Positions 1 to 8,751 of a stretch of DNA of 64,000 nt are shown here, in pieces. Below the pieces are notes generated by a model, which was not told where the DNA came from, did no database searches, and saw only the letters and a list, made by a program, of their open reading frames with translations. Position 1 is the first letter of the stretch; every line of letters begins with the position of its first letter. This stretch comes from Chitinophaga vietnamensis (GTDB lineage Bacteria; Bacteroidota; Bacteroidia; Chitinophagales; Chitinophagaceae). The stretch spans positions 62,001 through 126,000 of the forward strand of contig NZ_CABHMS010000003.1 in assembly GCF_902167635.1 (NCBI RefSeq). The letters are read 5' to 3'. Made by a program: the position numbers and the translations under genes.

Positions 1-1116
1 GAGCTGCATCAGCAGGGGCTCGCCATTGCAAAGTATGCTGAGGGTGGCCTCGTTCAGTTCCTCCAGTCCGGGGCGGGAGTAGTGCCGCAGCGAGGCGAGC
101 GCGTTGGCGAGGCGTACGGCCTCCATCACATGCGCTACGGACGTATCTTTTTGCTGTTCCCTGAAAAGCTTTGCTACCAGGGCCATCCAGCGGGTGCCAT
201 CATCGCCGGGATAGTGCCAGTTGTGGTCATACCATCCCGGTGAGGGGATGCCGGCGCCATAGCCGCTTTCATAACTGAGACGGCTATACGTCCAGGGTAT
301 CCAGGTGCAATCTACTTTCGCTTTCGGCAGGCCTTTGAGCAGTTCGTTATCGTCTTTGGCTTTGGGCATGGCGGTGAGGGCCGGCGCATGCCAGGCGCCG
401 CATATCACGGCAATGCGCTGGAACATTTCTTTCTCTGCCTGCCGGATCATCTTGCGCATCCAGGCTTCGCGGAGCTGCTCCATATGGCTCTCGCGGGAGG
501 GCAGCTCTTGGCGGAGGGCCGCCATGGCGTCGTGTACGGCATCGAATACCTGCTCCTGCTGCTGGCGGTATTCGAACATATGTTCCCACCATTTTTCGCC
601 GTCGGCATAACCGGCAGCTTCGGCGAGGTACAACATCGGGTCGTGGTAGATCTTCACCGGTGTAAGCGTATCTTCTTGCTGCGTTGCTACCTGCACTGCT
701 TCTGCTTCCATCTCCGTAGGTACGTCCACGTTAGGCGCTTCTTCCGTAGGTGCGTTATCGTTAGCCAGCTGCTCCAGGGCGGCGGCACGTTCATTGTCGA
801 TCCCGAACACATGCGTCAGGGGCAGGTCCATGAAACGCAGGTGGATATTATGTTGGCGGGCATACAGCATGGCTTGCCACTCCGGGGAAAAAGTGGCGAA
901 AGGGTAGAAGGAGGCGCGCTGCGGCTGATCCGGCTGGTAAGTCAGGATCGCCACAGGAGGCTGCAGGCCTTCATGGCCTACCCATTGCGTCAGCGGATCC
1001 GCTTCCGGCGGCCCTTCTACCAGCACAATATCCGGTTGCAGCTCCTCCAGGAATGCTTTCACATTCCTCGCAGAGCCCGGGCCATGGTGCCGGATGCCTA
1101 ATATATGTACAGACAT
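1..1116 (-). CDS. DUF5682 family protein (3' end outside window)
   Basis: An uninterrupted minus-strand frame of 372 codons runs from ATG at 1116 to the left edge, so the C-terminus is missing. The product starts MSVHILGIRHHGPGSARNV and continues with DIVLVEGPP (about residues 29-37), YHDPMLYLAEAAGYADG and ICGAWHAPAL, which I recognise as the DUF5682 family. The biochemical function is unknown. It is the last visible gene of a minus-strand series SWIM-DUF5691-MoxR-DUF5682, a grouping seen in many bacteria that often also carries a von Willebrand A protein, which would lie off the left edge. There is a 121-nt gap to the MoxR gene, so co-transcription is likely but not certain. Confidence 0.8.
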   Translation of the reverse strand, partial: MSVHILGIRHHGPGSARNVKAFLEELQPDIVLVEGPPEADPLTQWVGHEGLQPPVAILTYQPDQPQRASFYPFATFSPEWQAMLYARQHNIHLRFMDLPLTHVFGIDNERAAALEQLANDNAPTEEAPNVDVPTEMEAEAVQVATQQEDTLTPVKIYHDPMLYLAEAAGYADGEKWWEHMFEYRQQQEQVFDAVHDAMAALRQELPSRESHMEQLREAWMRKMIRQAEKEMFQRIAVICGAWHAPALTAMPKAKDDNELLKGLPKAKVDCTWIPWTYSRLSYESGYGAGIPSPGWYDHNWHYPGDDGTRWMALVAKLFREQQKDTSVAHVMEAVRLANALASLRHYSRPGLEELNEATLSILCNGEPLLMQL

Positions 1117-1237
1117 AAAAATTTGGGAATGTAAGAATGTGAGAATGTAAGAATTTGGGAATGTGAGGATTTGGGAATGTGAGAATTTATGCTAACTCAG
1201 TGCGTAACTAAATTCTCCCATTCGTAAATCAATAAAT
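1117..1237. repeat. Low-complexity intergenic repeat (GGGAATGTRAGAATKT words)
   Basis: The spacer between the MoxR and DUF5682 genes is built from repeats of GGGAATGT, AAGAATGT and GAGAATTT (about 1126-1190). These are followed by a partly complementary stretch (AAATTCTCCCATTCG, about 1210-1224), giving an imperfect inverted repeat. No open frame or clear promoter is visible. The word composition resembles the other AT-rich intergenic inverted repeats in this window. Confidence 0.5.
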
Positions 1238-2314
1238 TCACAAATCTCTACAAGCGCGGTACACATCTTTCCAGTCTTCACGCGGTTTCACTACTGTTTC
1301 AAGATATTCCTGCCATACGAGTTTGTCCTGCACGGGATCCTTTACTACTGCGCCGATGATGCCGGCGGCGAGGTCGGCGGCTTTCAGTTGTCCGTCGCCG
1401 AAGTAGGCGGCCAGTGCCAGGCCGTTGTTCACCACGGAGATGGCTTCTGCGGTGCTTAGCGTGCCGCCGGGTGATTTGATTTTTGTTTTGCCATCCAGCG
1501 TTACGCCGCTGCGCAGCTCGCGGAAAATGGTTACGATCCTGCGGATCTCTTCCAGGGCGGGCTTTTCCGCCGGGAGCTCCATCACCTTCTCGAAGCTCTC
1601 TACTCTTCTTCTCACAATATCGATCTCTTCTTCCATGGAATCCGGTACCGGCAGGATCACGGTGTTGAACCTGCGTTTCAGCGCGCTGGATAATTCGTTC
1701 ACGCCTTTGTCGCGGTTGTTGGCCGTAGCGATCACGTTGAAACCTTTGGCAGCCTGCACTTCTGTGTTGAGCTCAGGGACCGGCAATGTTTTTTCCGAGA
1801 GGATGGTGATCAGGGTATCCTGCACATCGGCGCCAATGCGCGTCAGCTCTTCGATGCGGGCGATCTTGCCATCTTTCATGGCGCGCATCACCGGCGTTTC
1901 CACCAACGCATTTTTAGAAGGGCCTTCCGCCAGCAGGCGGGCATAGTTCCAGCCATAGCGGATGCTCTCTTCGCTGGTGCCGGCAGTACCCTGCACGATG
2001 AGCGTAGAGTCGCCGCTGATCGCTGCCGCAAGATGCTCGCTCACCCAGCTTTTGGCGGTACCGGGCAGGCCGTACAGGAGCAGTGCGCGGTCGGTGGCCA
2101 GCGTGGCTACCGCGATCTCCATCAGGCGCTTGTTGCCGATATATTTGGGCGTTACTTCAAATCCATTTTTCAGTTTGCCACCAATCAGGTAGGTGACTAC
2201 CGCCTGCGGGGTTAAGAGCCAGTTGTGCGGGCGTGCGCCGCTATCTTGCTTTTTCAGTTCTTCCAGCTCCTGTGCAAAGAGCTGTTCAGCATGTTGGCGT
2301 AAGATGTCTGACAT
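1238..2314 (-). CDS. MoxR-type AAA+ ATPase
   Basis: 358 aa. Walker A is GLPGTAKS (residues 82-89). The Walker B position reads IARIEE (151-156), with Glu-Glu in place of the usual Asp-Glu. A sensor-1 segment VIATANNRDKG (194-204) and arginine-finger candidates ALKRRF (211-216) follow. This is the MoxR/AAA_5 architecture: ATP-driven remodelling of partner proteins, typically with a von Willebrand A co-chaperone. The gene starts 18 nt after the DUF5691 stop on the same strand, so it is probably translated from the same mRNA as the SWIM and DUF5691 genes. The target is unknown. Confidence 0.88.
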   Translation of the reverse strand: MSDILRQHAEQLFAQELEELKKQDSGARPHNWLLTPQAVVTYLIGGKLKNGFEVTPKYIGNKRLMEIAVATLATDRALLLYGLPGTAKSWVSEHLAAAISGDSTLIVQGTAGTSEESIRYGWNYARLLAEGPSKNALVETPVMRAMKDGKIARIEELTRIGADVQDTLITILSEKTLPVPELNTEVQAAKGFNVIATANNRDKGVNELSSALKRRFNTVILPVPDSMEEEIDIVRRRVESFEKVMELPAEKPALEEIRRIVTIFRELRSGVTLDGKTKIKSPGGTLSTAEAISVVNNGLALAAYFGDGQLKAADLAAGIIGAVVKDPVQDKLVWQEYLETVVKPREDWKDVYRACRDL

Positions 2315-2332
2315 ATCGGATGATTTTTACTT

Positions 2333-3811
2333 TTAGTGATTGGAAAGTTGCAGTTGATTCACCAGCTGCTTCGCATGCAACAAACGCGATAAAGAGTTGC
2401 AGGTAGACTGCCAGTAGCTTTTATACATATCATTGGGCGCTTCGATCTTCGCCAGCTCAGGCTCAATGGCGGCGGGTATCAGCCGGATCCATTCCGCCAG
2501 ATATTGCTGGTTATATTGATAAGGATGCGCGGCGCAGAACTTCATCACTTTCTGCGTAAGCTCCAGGCTCCATTCCTGCTTGAATTGCGGGATGTATTTG
2601 ATCATCTTTTCCGGCAGGTCATCAAAGAACTTGTTGCTGTAAAAAGCCTGTTGATCGGCCGGTAACAAGGGCAAGGTATCGATGTAGAAGATGTGGCTGG
2701 TGTTCATCAGCGTGATGGCCCACTCGCGGTCCTTGAACCTGGTAACGGCGCGCACCAGCGCGGGCAGGTACATTTTAAACGTTTCCTGTTGGAAAGTATT
2801 GATCACGCCTGTTGCATCGACGTTGAAATGCTGCATCCATTTCGAGGGATGCACCCGTTCTATCAGTTGCAGGATGATGACCTGCTCATCGCTGATCTCT
2901 TTGCTGCTGCTTAGTTTCTCGATGCCGGAAGCGAATATGGTTTCATCTATTTCTTTCGGCAGTTCTACGGTGATGGTAGTGCTGCCCAGGAATTTTTTCT
3001 TCAGCTGGAAAGTGGCGGCCAGCACGGCCCAATATTTTTCATGGAGCGTGGTGCCGGGAATGTGCGTCAGCAGCGAGGTAGCGGCTTCTTTCACCTGCTT
3101 GCTTTTTTCGTTGAGCAGTGACTCCAGCCAGGGCGCATCGCCGGCATTGAGGCCGGTATGGAGTGCGGAGAGCAGCTCTGTTTTGGCAGCGGCATTTTCT
3201 TTGGGCCAGGTGGCTTGCAGCCAGGAGAGCGCCTTCGCGGGATCTGTTTCGCGAACGCTGCGGAGCAGTTCCGTACGTTGCGTAGTGGTACCGTTCTCCC
3301 ATTGATCTTCCGGTGATGCTACCACCACCGAAAAATTCCAGTCGTTGTTATATTGCCCGAGCCATTCGCCACGTTTGCCACAAGCCGCTGCCAGCAAGGT
3401 GCGCAGCGATTTATTTTTTACGCCTTTCTCCAATAAGAGAGGCAGGTATTCGGGCAACAGCACGTAACCTGCTTCCACACAGCGTTCCAGCCACATCACC
3501 AGCAGCGTCTGGTTTTGTGTGTCGAGCACTTGTTTCAGTGCGTTTACAAATGCGGGAGGGGTATAAGGTTTGTCGTCTGCTTCGCATACGGTGATGATGG
3601 CGCCTTTCACGGCAGCGGCGCTAACGCCTGCCTGGCGATAGTTCCAGGCAAGGGAGGAAAGCCGCAGGAACTGCTCTTCTTTGTCGAGCGAGGTATCGCC
3701 GAGTATCTTGTCTGCCGCATCCTGCAATGGTCCGCTGAAACCCGTAGTGTCAGCGGGTTTGCGGCCGGTGCCCATCAGGGCGGTATTGATGATGGATTGC
3801 CAGAACTGCAT
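2333..3811 (-). CDS. DUF5691 family protein
   Basis: 492 aa with no signal peptide or membrane segment, so probably cytoplasmic. It is rich in helices and Leu/Ala/Trp-spaced segments of HEAT-like character (for example LLLEKGVKNKSLRTLLAAAC and TELLSALHTGLNAGDAPWL), consistent with a scaffold. The family is DUF5691, recognised from its overall sequence and its place between SWIM and MoxR genes; the function is unknown. Its ATG overlaps the SWIM stop by one base (TAATG at 3809-3813), indicating translational coupling. Confidence 0.75.
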   Translation of the reverse strand: MQFWQSIINTALMGTGRKPADTTGFSGPLQDAADKILGDTSLDKEEQFLRLSSLAWNYRQAGVSAAAVKGAIITVCEADDKPYTPPAFVNALKQVLDTQNQTLLVMWLERCVEAGYVLLPEYLPLLLEKGVKNKSLRTLLAAACGKRGEWLGQYNNDWNFSVVVASPEDQWENGTTTQRTELLRSVRETDPAKALSWLQATWPKENAAAKTELLSALHTGLNAGDAPWLESLLNEKSKQVKEAATSLLTHIPGTTLHEKYWAVLAATFQLKKKFLGSTTITVELPKEIDETIFASGIEKLSSSKEISDEQVIILQLIERVHPSKWMQHFNVDATGVINTFQQETFKMYLPALVRAVTRFKDREWAITLMNTSHIFYIDTLPLLPADQQAFYSNKFFDDLPEKMIKYIPQFKQEWSLELTQKVMKFCAAHPYQYNQQYLAEWIRLIPAAIEPELAKIEAPNDMYKSYWQSTCNSLSRLLHAKQLVNQLQLSNH

Positions 3812-5124
3812 TATAATAACTTATATTCCTGTTGATGCCATACGCCTATCGGCTCGTATTGCGTTTCTTTCCCGGTGACGGCCATTGGCAGCGGGCGCCC
3901 GCCGCTGAGGGCCAGCAGTTTCCAGATGCTGCGGAAACCATCCGCGATGCGCATCAGCTGCTGTTCACTGTCTTGCAGCCACCACTGCCCCTGGTACTGT
4001 ACCGGCTTCAGGTCTTTTATCGTATATACCTGACCGTTATACATCGGTAAGGTAGCCTGTATCTGTGTTTGTGCCGCCGTCACTTCCTGCCAGTTACTAT
4101 AGCCATGGAAGGCCGTTTCGTTGGTAGTGCTGTGTAATTGTCTGATGATAGCGCGCAGTGGTACGGCGGAGGGGAAGAACACCAGTTCGCCCCGGATGCT
4201 GCTGCCAGGCGTGAGCGGCAGCATGGTAGCCGGCTGATTACGTACATAAAATTGCAGTATCAATGCGGCGCGGCGGGTATGAACGCCGTATAGCCAATAC
4301 CGTTCGGTGATGAGACGATCTTCTTCCGTTACCTGTTTGCCCAGTACCTGCCAGGTATCGCTGATACCGGCCTGGTCTCTCAGCTCGTCCTGCTGCTGCG
4401 TAAAGCCGATGAGGCTGCGGATGTCCTGCTGTAGCGCTTCCGGGAGCTGATCGATATGTTGGTAGCCTTGTATGGTGAGATAGATGCGCAGCAGCTGATC
4501 GAGGAAAAGGCTTTGCCAGCCTTCGCGGTAGAAGGGGATATTGCCCAGCTCGCGTACCATGTTGGCAAGACCGGCAGCCTGTGCATCCACCATCCTGCGG
4601 GCCATGTTTTCCCAGAAGGCGCCATCTTTTTCGGGGATGCCCAGCAGGCCGTTACGGATAATATCTTTGATCCACAGCAACAGCTCTGCGGCGCCTTCAC
4701 TTACTTTCTGCTGCCTTGCCTGCTGACGCTTGGCCTGAGCGGCTTCATCTATAGGTTTGGCGGCTTGTGTGGCCTTCTCTGTTTTCTTTTGTTCATTGTC
4801 GGCGCGTTTCGTCAGCCACTCGCTTACCCAGGCGGGAGGCTCCTGCAGGGTAAAGAGCGCCGCCTGCCTGGCGTGCAGCAGTAACAGGCCTAAACCATGT
4901 TTACAAGGGAATTTACGGCTGGGACAACTGCATTTGAATGCAAGGTTGCTGGTATCGATCTGTGTCTGATAAGGTTTGCTGCCGCTGCCCTGGCATTCGC
5001 CCCACAGGGCATTTTCGCTGATACCCATGCTTACCCACTTGCCCGGATTCGCGAGATCCTTACCCGATTTGCGGGAAGAATCATCCGGCGCCATCGCCAG
5101 CACCTGTTCTTCGGATAGATTCAA
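3811..5124 (-). CDS. SWIM zinc-finger protein
   Basis: 437 aa. The SWIM motif CxCx6CxH is complete: C65, C67, C74 and H76 in KCSCPSRKFPCKHGLGLLLL. SWIM modules coordinate zinc and mediate DNA or protein contacts. A basic, Ala/Gln-rich linker (about 110-145, several KKTEK/AKRQQARQQK segments) separates it from a C-terminal half without a recognised domain. It is the first gene of the minus-strand SWIM-DUF5691-MoxR-DUF5682 series. The role in that series is not established; regulation, chaperoning or biological conflict have all been suggested for MoxR-linked sets. Confidence 0.85.
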   Translation of the reverse strand: MNLSEEQVLAMAPDDSSRKSGKDLANPGKWVSMGISENALWGECQGSGSKPYQTQIDTSNLAFKCSCPSRKFPCKHGLGLLLLHARQAALFTLQEPPAWVSEWLTKRADNEQKKTEKATQAAKPIDEAAQAKRQQARQQKVSEGAAELLLWIKDIIRNGLLGIPEKDGAFWENMARRMVDAQAAGLANMVRELGNIPFYREGWQSLFLDQLLRIYLTIQGYQHIDQLPEALQQDIRSLIGFTQQQDELRDQAGISDTWQVLGKQVTEEDRLITERYWLYGVHTRRAALILQFYVRNQPATMLPLTPGSSIRGELVFFPSAVPLRAIIRQLHSTTNETAFHGYSNWQEVTAAQTQIQATLPMYNGQVYTIKDLKPVQYQGQWWLQDSEQQLMRIADGFRSIWKLLALSGGRPLPMAVTGKETQYEPIGVWHQQEYKLL

Positions 5125-5256
5125 TGGATTAACGTTTTAGAGCACAAAATAAAGATTTTTGAATTTTTGAATTTTCGGATTTACGAATTTGTTTCAAATA
5201 AATAAATACTCATCTCCGCAAATTCTTCCATGATCACGCACTGTATTTGCGGAATG

Positions 5257-5291
5257 AAAAAACCCTTCAGGCGCACCAAACGCCTGAAGGG
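5257..5291 (-). terminator. Rho-independent terminator after the suf operon
   Basis: A perfect 11-bp stem (5263-5273 with 5281-5291, CCCTTCAGGCG) has a 7-nt loop. On the minus strand it is followed by six U (A5257-5262 on the plus strand). It lies about 90 nt after the sufT stop and is correctly oriented to end the suf transcript. Confidence 0.8.
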
Positions 5292-5310
5292 CCATATTAA
5301 ATAATTTACG

Positions 5311-5373
5311 GATTTACGGATTTTGGGATTTATGGATTTGAAACAAATTCGTAAATCCGTAAATCAAAAAATC
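5311..5373. repeat. Imperfect long inverted repeat at the sufT 3' end
   Basis: The arms 5311-5340 and 5344-5373 pair over about 30 bp with two small internal mismatch clusters and two G-T wobbles. They are made of the words GGATTTACGGATTT and CGTAAATCCGTAAATC. The element begins seven bases after the sufT stop. It shares words with the longer palindromes at 21820 and 28292, and with a half-copy near 5170-5195. Confidence 0.7.
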
Positions 5374-5379
5374 CCTAAA

Positions 5380-5691
5380 TCACAAAAAGCCTAGTTCTAA
5401 TTTAGCTTCCTCACTCATCATATCTTTGTTCCAGGGTGGATCGAAAGTGAGGTGTACGTCTACATCGGATACGCCTTCTATGTTTCTCACCTTTTCATCT
5501 ACCTCCCGGATGATATCTCCGGCTACCGGGCATCCTGGTGCAGTCAGCGTCATGTCTATGCCGATGCGGTTGTTCTCTTTGATCTTGATGGCGTATACCA
5601 GCCCGAGTTCGAGGATATTCACCGGAATTTCCGGATCGTATACGGTACGGAGCTGTGCTTCTATCTGTTCTCTTAATGTTGCTTCACTCAT
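5380..5691 (-). CDS. sufT: SufT / MIP18-like DUF59 protein
   Basis: 103 aa, a single DUF59 (FeS_assembly_P, MIP18-like) domain: DPEIPVNILELGLVY (19-33) and LTAPGCPVAGD (49-59), with the conserved Cys54. Such proteins help mature or deliver Fe-S clusters. It is the last gene of the suf operon; its ATG overlaps the sufE stop (ATGA at 5688-5691), so the two are translationally coupled. Length and motif are typical of the family. Confidence 0.9.
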   Translation of the reverse strand: MSEATLREQIEAQLRTVYDPEIPVNILELGLVYAIKIKENNRIGIDMTLTAPGCPVAGDIIREVDEKVRNIEGVSDVDVHLTFDPPWNKDMMSEEAKLELGFL

Positions 5692-6116
5692 GACTGATTG
5701 ATTTTAGCCTGGTAGGCGACGGCATACAGTTTCATTTGTTTGAGCATGCTCAATAACCCGTTGGAACGGGTAGGAGAGAGATGACTGCGCAAACCGATGG
5801 CATCGATGAAATAAATGTCTGCTGATGCGATGTCTTGTGGCGTATGACCGGAAAGCACATGGATCATCAGGCTTACCAGTCCTTTAGTGATCACTGCGTC
5901 GCTGTCGCCGCTGAAGAACAGTTTGCCGTCTTTCAGCTCGGTGTGCAGCCACACGCGCGACTGACAGCCTTTGATCAGGTTGTCGTCTGTTTTATATGCT
6001 TCGGAGATGAGTGGCAATTCTTTTCCCAGCTGGATGATATACTCGTATTTATCTTCCCAGTTGCCCATCACGGCAAAATCTGATATGATCTCTTCCTGTA
6101 TTTCCCTGATCGTCAT
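5688..6116 (-). CDS. sufE: SufE sulfur-acceptor protein
   Basis: 142 aa. The sulfur-accepting cysteine is C51 in NLIKGCQSRVW, the hallmark of SufE. It takes persulfide sulfur from SufS and passes it to the SufBCD scaffold. It lies 10 nt after sufS and overlaps sufT by 4 nt, in keeping with one co-transcribed assembly unit. Confidence 0.93.
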   Translation of the reverse strand: MTIREIQEEIISDFAVMGNWEDKYEYIIQLGKELPLISEAYKTDDNLIKGCQSRVWLHTELKDGKLFFSGDSDAVITKGLVSLMIHVLSGHTPQDIASADIYFIDAIGLRSHLSPTRSNGLLSMLKQMKLYAVAYQAKINQS

Positions 6117-6126
6117 TATCGCCTGT

Positions 6127-7380
6127 TTACAGCAGCATGGCAGCGGCCCTTTTGATGCCGGCTACCAGTTTGTCTACTTCTTCTTTCGTATTGTAAAATG
6201 TAAGCGAGGCCCTTACGGTGCCTGGTATCTTGAACCGGTCCATCAGCGGCTCGGTGCAATGATGTCCTGTTCTCACAGCGATCCCTTGCTGGTCCAGCAG
6301 TTCACCCATATCAAAAGGATGGATGTTGTGTACCAGGAAAGAGATGGCGCCGCATCTTTCCGCTGCATCACCGATAAAGCGGATACCGTCTATCTGTCGC
6401 AGTTGTTCCAATGCATAGGCATTGAGTTCCTCTTCCCATTGCTGGATGGCCGGAATGCCTGTCTGTTGCAGGTATTGGATGGCGGCTCCCAAACCGATGG
6501 CGCCTGCGATATTCGGTGTGCCGGCCTCAAATTTATAAGGCAACACATTGTATTCCGTTTTTTCGAAGGTCACGGTTTTGATCATGTCGCCGCCGCCCTG
6601 GTAGGGAGGCAGTTTATTCAGCCACTCGGTGGTGCCGTACAGTACACCGGTGCCGGTAGGAGCGTATATTTTATGACCGGAGAAGACGAGGAAATCGGGT
6701 TTCAGCTCTTGCACGTTTATCGGGATGTGCTGGATGGCCTGTGCGGCGTCCAGCAGCACGGGGATATTTCGTGCATGCGCTAACGTGATGATGTCTTCCA
6801 CCGGGTTGATGGTGCCCATGGTATTGGAAACATAAGTAACGGCTACGATCTTCACAGTATCGTCCAGCATGGCTTCGTAGGCATCCATCAGCAGTTCGCC
6901 ACGGTCGTTGATGGGAATCACCTTGAGGGTGGCGCCATTATCTTCGCAGGCGATCTGCCAGGGTACAATGTTGGAGTGATGTTCCATGGCGGAGATGATC
7001 ACGCTGTCGCCCGCTTTCAGGAAGCGGCGGCTCATGGCGTTGGCCACGAGGTTGATGCCATCGGTGGTGCCTTTTGTGAAGATCACTTCATGGGAATGCG
7101 CTGCGTGGATGAAGCCGGCCACAATATGACGGGCCTGCTCATATGCATCGGTTGCTACCTGGCTGAGGTGATGTACGCCCCGGTGCACATTGCTGTTGTA
7201 AGTTTCGTAATAGCGGGCCTCTGCGTCTATCACTACCTGTGGCTTCTGCGTGGTGGCTCCGTTGTCGAAATACACCAGTGGCTTGCCATGCACCTGTTGT
7301 TGCAGGATCGGGAAATCTTTCCGGATCCTGGCCACATCCAGGGTAGCGGGTACTATGTTAGCAATATGTTCCATCGTCAA
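6127..7380 (-). CDS. sufS: SufS cysteine desulfurase
   Basis: 417 aa, class V aminotransferase fold using PLP. The PLP lysine is K237 in FSGHKIYAPTG, and the catalytic persulfide cysteine is C375 in RTGHHCTEPLM. Both sit where group II (SufS) desulfurases have them. It frees sulfur from L-cysteine for SufE and SufBCD. It starts 3 nt after the sufD stop. Confidence 0.95.
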   Translation of the reverse strand: MTMEHIANIVPATLDVARIRKDFPILQQQVHGKPLVYFDNGATTQKPQVVIDAEARYYETYNSNVHRGVHHLSQVATDAYEQARHIVAGFIHAAHSHEVIFTKGTTDGINLVANAMSRRFLKAGDSVIISAMEHHSNIVPWQIACEDNGATLKVIPINDRGELLMDAYEAMLDDTVKIVAVTYVSNTMGTINPVEDIITLAHARNIPVLLDAAQAIQHIPINVQELKPDFLVFSGHKIYAPTGTGVLYGTTEWLNKLPPYQGGGDMIKTVTFEKTEYNVLPYKFEAGTPNIAGAIGLGAAIQYLQQTGIPAIQQWEEELNAYALEQLRQIDGIRFIGDAAERCGAISFLVHNIHPFDMGELLDQQGIAVRTGHHCTEPLMDRFKIPGTVRASLTFYNTKEEVDKLVAGIKRAAAMLL

Positions 7381-7383
7381 AAA

Positions 7384-8703
7384 TTAGTTGTTCATGATCT
7401 CCGCGATCGTTTCCTGCACATAATGTTGGAGGGCAGGTATTTTAATCTCGTCTGTGATATCATGTGAGAAGGCGTTTACCATCAGCGCTTTGGCAGCTTC
7501 CTCGCCGATACCGCGCGAACGCAGGTAGAACAAGGATTCTTCGCTGAACTGGCCGGCGGTGAAGCCGTGGCTGCATTTCACATCATCTGCATAGATCTCG
7601 AGCTGTGGCTGCGAGTTGATATCTGCTTTGGCGCCGAGCAGCAGGTTGTTGTTCTGCTGGAAAGCGTTTGTTTTCTGTGCTTCCTGGTGCACATGGATAC
7701 GGCCGGTGAACACGCCATTGGCATTGTCCAGCAGCACGCCTTTGTACAGTTCGTTGCTGTTGCAGTTCGGCATGAGGTGATCCATGAAAGTATGGTTATC
7801 TACATGCTGGTTGCCGGTGGCAATGTACAGGCCATTCAGATTGGTTTCCGTATAACTGCCTTGCAGCGCTACGCTCAGGTTGTTACGGGTGAGCGGCGTT
7901 TGCGGCAGGGTGATATTGAAATGGTGGTAGCGGCTGTTGGATTGCTGTTGTGCAGCGGTGGTGTTCACCTGGCGGAAGTTGTCTGCTCCCTGTTGCAGGT
8001 TATAATGCCACAGTTCCGCATTCTCTTCGATCACGGTTTCGGTAACGCTGTTGGCAAAAGCAACGGCCTCTGTGGCTGGATGTACCGTAGTTTCAATGAT
8101 GGTGGCCGCTGCATTTTTATGCAATACCCACAGGTGGCGGGGTTGGATAAAAGCGTGGCGGTCTGTCGTATATACGTGTACGATATGAACCGGTTTGTCG
8201 ATCACGGCATTGGCCTGCAATTCAATATAGAGGCCATCTGCAAACAGGGCGGTGTTGAGGGTCGCGAGCGATTCGCCGGCCAGGTGCTGCTGTTTGTTGA
8301 ACCATGTTTGGAAGCCGGGGGCTTCTGTGTTGGCGCTCAGTGCGCCGGTATTGATACCTTTGCCGGAAGGCAGGGTAGAGAGGTCTGCCTGGAGGTGACC
8401 GTTCACCAGTACTACGCGGTAGCAGTCCAGCCCGGGAATGGCGGCCTTGTCCACGATGGCGGCATCTACGGTGGTAGCGCCGTTCAGCAGTTCATATGGA
8501 TACTCTTTCAGGAAACGTTGAATGTTGGTATAACGCCATGCTTCCGTTTTCAGCGTGGGGAGGCCCAATGCTGAAAAACGTTCCAGTGCCTCGCGGCGGA
8601 TGGCATGCAGGCAGTCCTGTGCGGGTGCCGAAACCTGCGCCGATAAGGCATTTACGTCTTCCGTTATTGCCTGGTAAAAAGGTATCATGATATCGCTTGT
8701 CAT
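7384..8703 (-). CDS. sufD: SufD, Fe-S scaffold subunit
   Basis: 439 aa. The C-terminal half has the SufB/SufD core: CSHGFTAGQFSEESLFYLRS followed by RGIGEEAAKALMVNAF. SufD pairs with SufB and the ATPase SufC to assemble clusters. It lies between sufC and sufS in the usual order. The N-terminal 150 residues are divergent, as is normal in this family. Confidence 0.92.
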   Translation of the reverse strand: MTSDIMIPFYQAITEDVNALSAQVSAPAQDCLHAIRREALERFSALGLPTLKTEAWRYTNIQRFLKEYPYELLNGATTVDAAIVDKAAIPGLDCYRVVLVNGHLQADLSTLPSGKGINTGALSANTEAPGFQTWFNKQQHLAGESLATLNTALFADGLYIELQANAVIDKPVHIVHVYTTDRHAFIQPRHLWVLHKNAAATIIETTVHPATEAVAFANSVTETVIEENAELWHYNLQQGADNFRQVNTTAAQQQSNSRYHHFNITLPQTPLTRNNLSVALQGSYTETNLNGLYIATGNQHVDNHTFMDHLMPNCNSNELYKGVLLDNANGVFTGRIHVHQEAQKTNAFQQNNNLLLGAKADINSQPQLEIYADDVKCSHGFTAGQFSEESLFYLRSRGIGEEAAKALMVNAFSHDITDEIKIPALQHYVQETIAEIMNN

Positions 8704-8751
8704 AATTATTGCCGTAATTCTAAATGCTTAATTCGTAATTCCACAAAAACC

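Noticed and set aside
388-1101. 237-codon plus-strand frame near the left edge
   Set aside because: It is the antisense shadow of the DUF5682 gene, which runs uninterrupted on the minus strand with family motifs.
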